A DNA stretch of 64,000 nucleotides from Cercis canadensis (lineage: Eukaryota > Streptophyta > Magnoliopsida > Fabales > Fabaceae). Both the position numbers and the translations under genes were made by a program. The DNA lies in NCBI GenBank assembly GCA_003255065.1, contig QAOA01001462.1, forward strand, positions 60,399 through 124,398, written 5' to 3'. Below are positions 63,197 to 64,000 of the stretch, piece after piece. Each line of letters begins with the position of its first letter. Positions within the stretch are counted from its first letter, which is position 1. Under the pieces are notes generated by a model. That model did not search any database. It worked only from the letters and a program-made list of their open reading frames with translations, and was not told the DNA's origin.

Positions 63197-64000
63197 ATAT
63201 CTGAGACAGAAACAGGGATGAGACCGAAACAGGGTCTCGGTCCAGATATAATTACTCATCAGGAAACAGTCTCATCCCAGATACAGTTAAAAACAAGAAA
63301 AATAACCGAGTCAGAAACAGGAATGAACCGAAACAGGGTCCCGGTCCAGATATAGTGACTCACTAGGAAACAGTCCCATCCCAGATAAAGGGAAAAACAA
63401 GAAAAATATCCGAGATAGAAACAGGGATGAGACCGAAACAGGGTCTCGATCCAGATATAATAACTCACCAGGAAACATTCTCATCCCAGATACAGGAAAA
63501 AACAAGAAAAATATCCGAGTCAGAAACAGGAATAAATCGAAACAGGGTCCCGGTCCAGATATAGTGACTCAACAGGAAACTGTCCCGTCACAGATACAGT
63601 GGTACACAAGCAAAATATCCGAGTCAGAAACAGGTATGAACCGAAACAGGGTCCCGGTCCAGATATAGTGACTCACCTGGAAACAGTCCCATCCCAGATA
63701 CAGGAAAACAAAGAAAAATATCCGAGTCAGAAACAGGAATGAACCGAAACAGGTTCCCAGTTCAGAAATTGTGACTCAACAAAAAACTGTCCCGTCATTG
63801 ATACAGTGGTACACAAGAAAAATATCCGAGTCAGAAACAGGGTCTCGGTCCAGATATAGTGACTCAGCAGGAAACAGTCCCATCCCAGATATAGGTAAAA
63901 CAAGAAAAATATCCGAGACAGAAACAGGGATGAGACCGAAACAGGGTCTCGGTCCAGATATAATGACTCATCAGGAAACAGTCTCATCCCAGATACAGGA
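63197..64000 (+). repeat. Satellite array resuming after the island
   Basis: It continues with F, D, C, D2, A and B2-like monomers in the HOR order, in the same orientation as before the island. Private variants include AAAACAAAG near 63710, ATTGTGACTCAACAAAAAAC near 63770 and a deleted junction at about 63840 (CAGAAACAGGGTCTCGG). No gene is present. Confidence 0.94.

Noticed and set aside
62725-63204. ATATCTGA on both sides of the island as a target-site duplication
   Set aside because: On the left it is followed by 16 more bases of degenerate repeat and an N, so it does not abut the island. It is also part of the normal monomer sequence. Contig overlap explains it better.
1-64000. CRISPR array, because of regular direct repeats
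   Set aside because: There are no unique spacers. The whole period of 104 bp is repeated, which is satellite structure, and there are no cas genes.

Overview
The whole window is one eukaryotic satellite DNA array. About 63.5 kb of the 64 kb consists of head-to-tail copies (roughly 600) of a 104-105 bp monomer, all in the same orientation. I see no protein-coding gene, rRNA, tRNA, CRISPR array or intact transposon. The open reading frames that can be drawn are products of the repeat: 104 is not a multiple of 3, so each pass changes frame, and the same short peptides recur in several frames on both strands. The only non-satellite DNA is a 445 bp island (62751-63195) bounded by an N on each side. 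It resembles non-coding parts of plant LTR retrotransposons and is rich in TGGGCC/GGCCCA motifs, so a flowering-plant heterochromatic or centromere-like array is my best guess. The species and chromosomal position cannot be read from the sequence.

Layout. (1) 1-16956: a heterogeneous domain with many monomer variants, short 94 bp monomers and many truncation junctions. Parts of it recur at 1.5 kb and 7 kb distances. Markers of the next domain appear from about 12.9 kb. (2) 16958-39090: a higher-order-repeat (HOR) domain. The clearest unit is a 7-monomer, 729 bp HOR, with shorter and longer versions that are whole numbers of monomers. (3) 39091-48633: a different domain with A-type monomer runs, 303 bp trimers that contain the 94 bp monomer, and a subfamily carrying a CATTAAATAAC/CATTAAATACC tag. 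(4) 48634-49260: three identical 209 bp dimers. (5) 49261-62749: the 7-mer HOR domain again. One stretch of about 755 bp shows no difference by eye from a stretch 26.5 kb away in domain 2. (6) 62751-63195: the island. (7) 63197-64000: the HOR array resumes.

The most unusual observation is at 53924-53955. Thirty-two consecutive bases are the exact complement, NOT the reverse complement, of the expected repeat, with no change in length. No ordinary DNA rearrangement gives this. The block is exactly 32 bases long, and it starts exactly 401 x 32 bases after the first base of its contig (41092). This is what inverting all bits of one 64-bit word of 2-bit-packed sequence would produce, so I read it as a data-corruption signature rather than biology. 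Other assembly signs are five single-N joins, one unmerged contig overlap (2504-2869 against 2871-3253), and an island contig that appears to be placed inside a continuous satellite unit.
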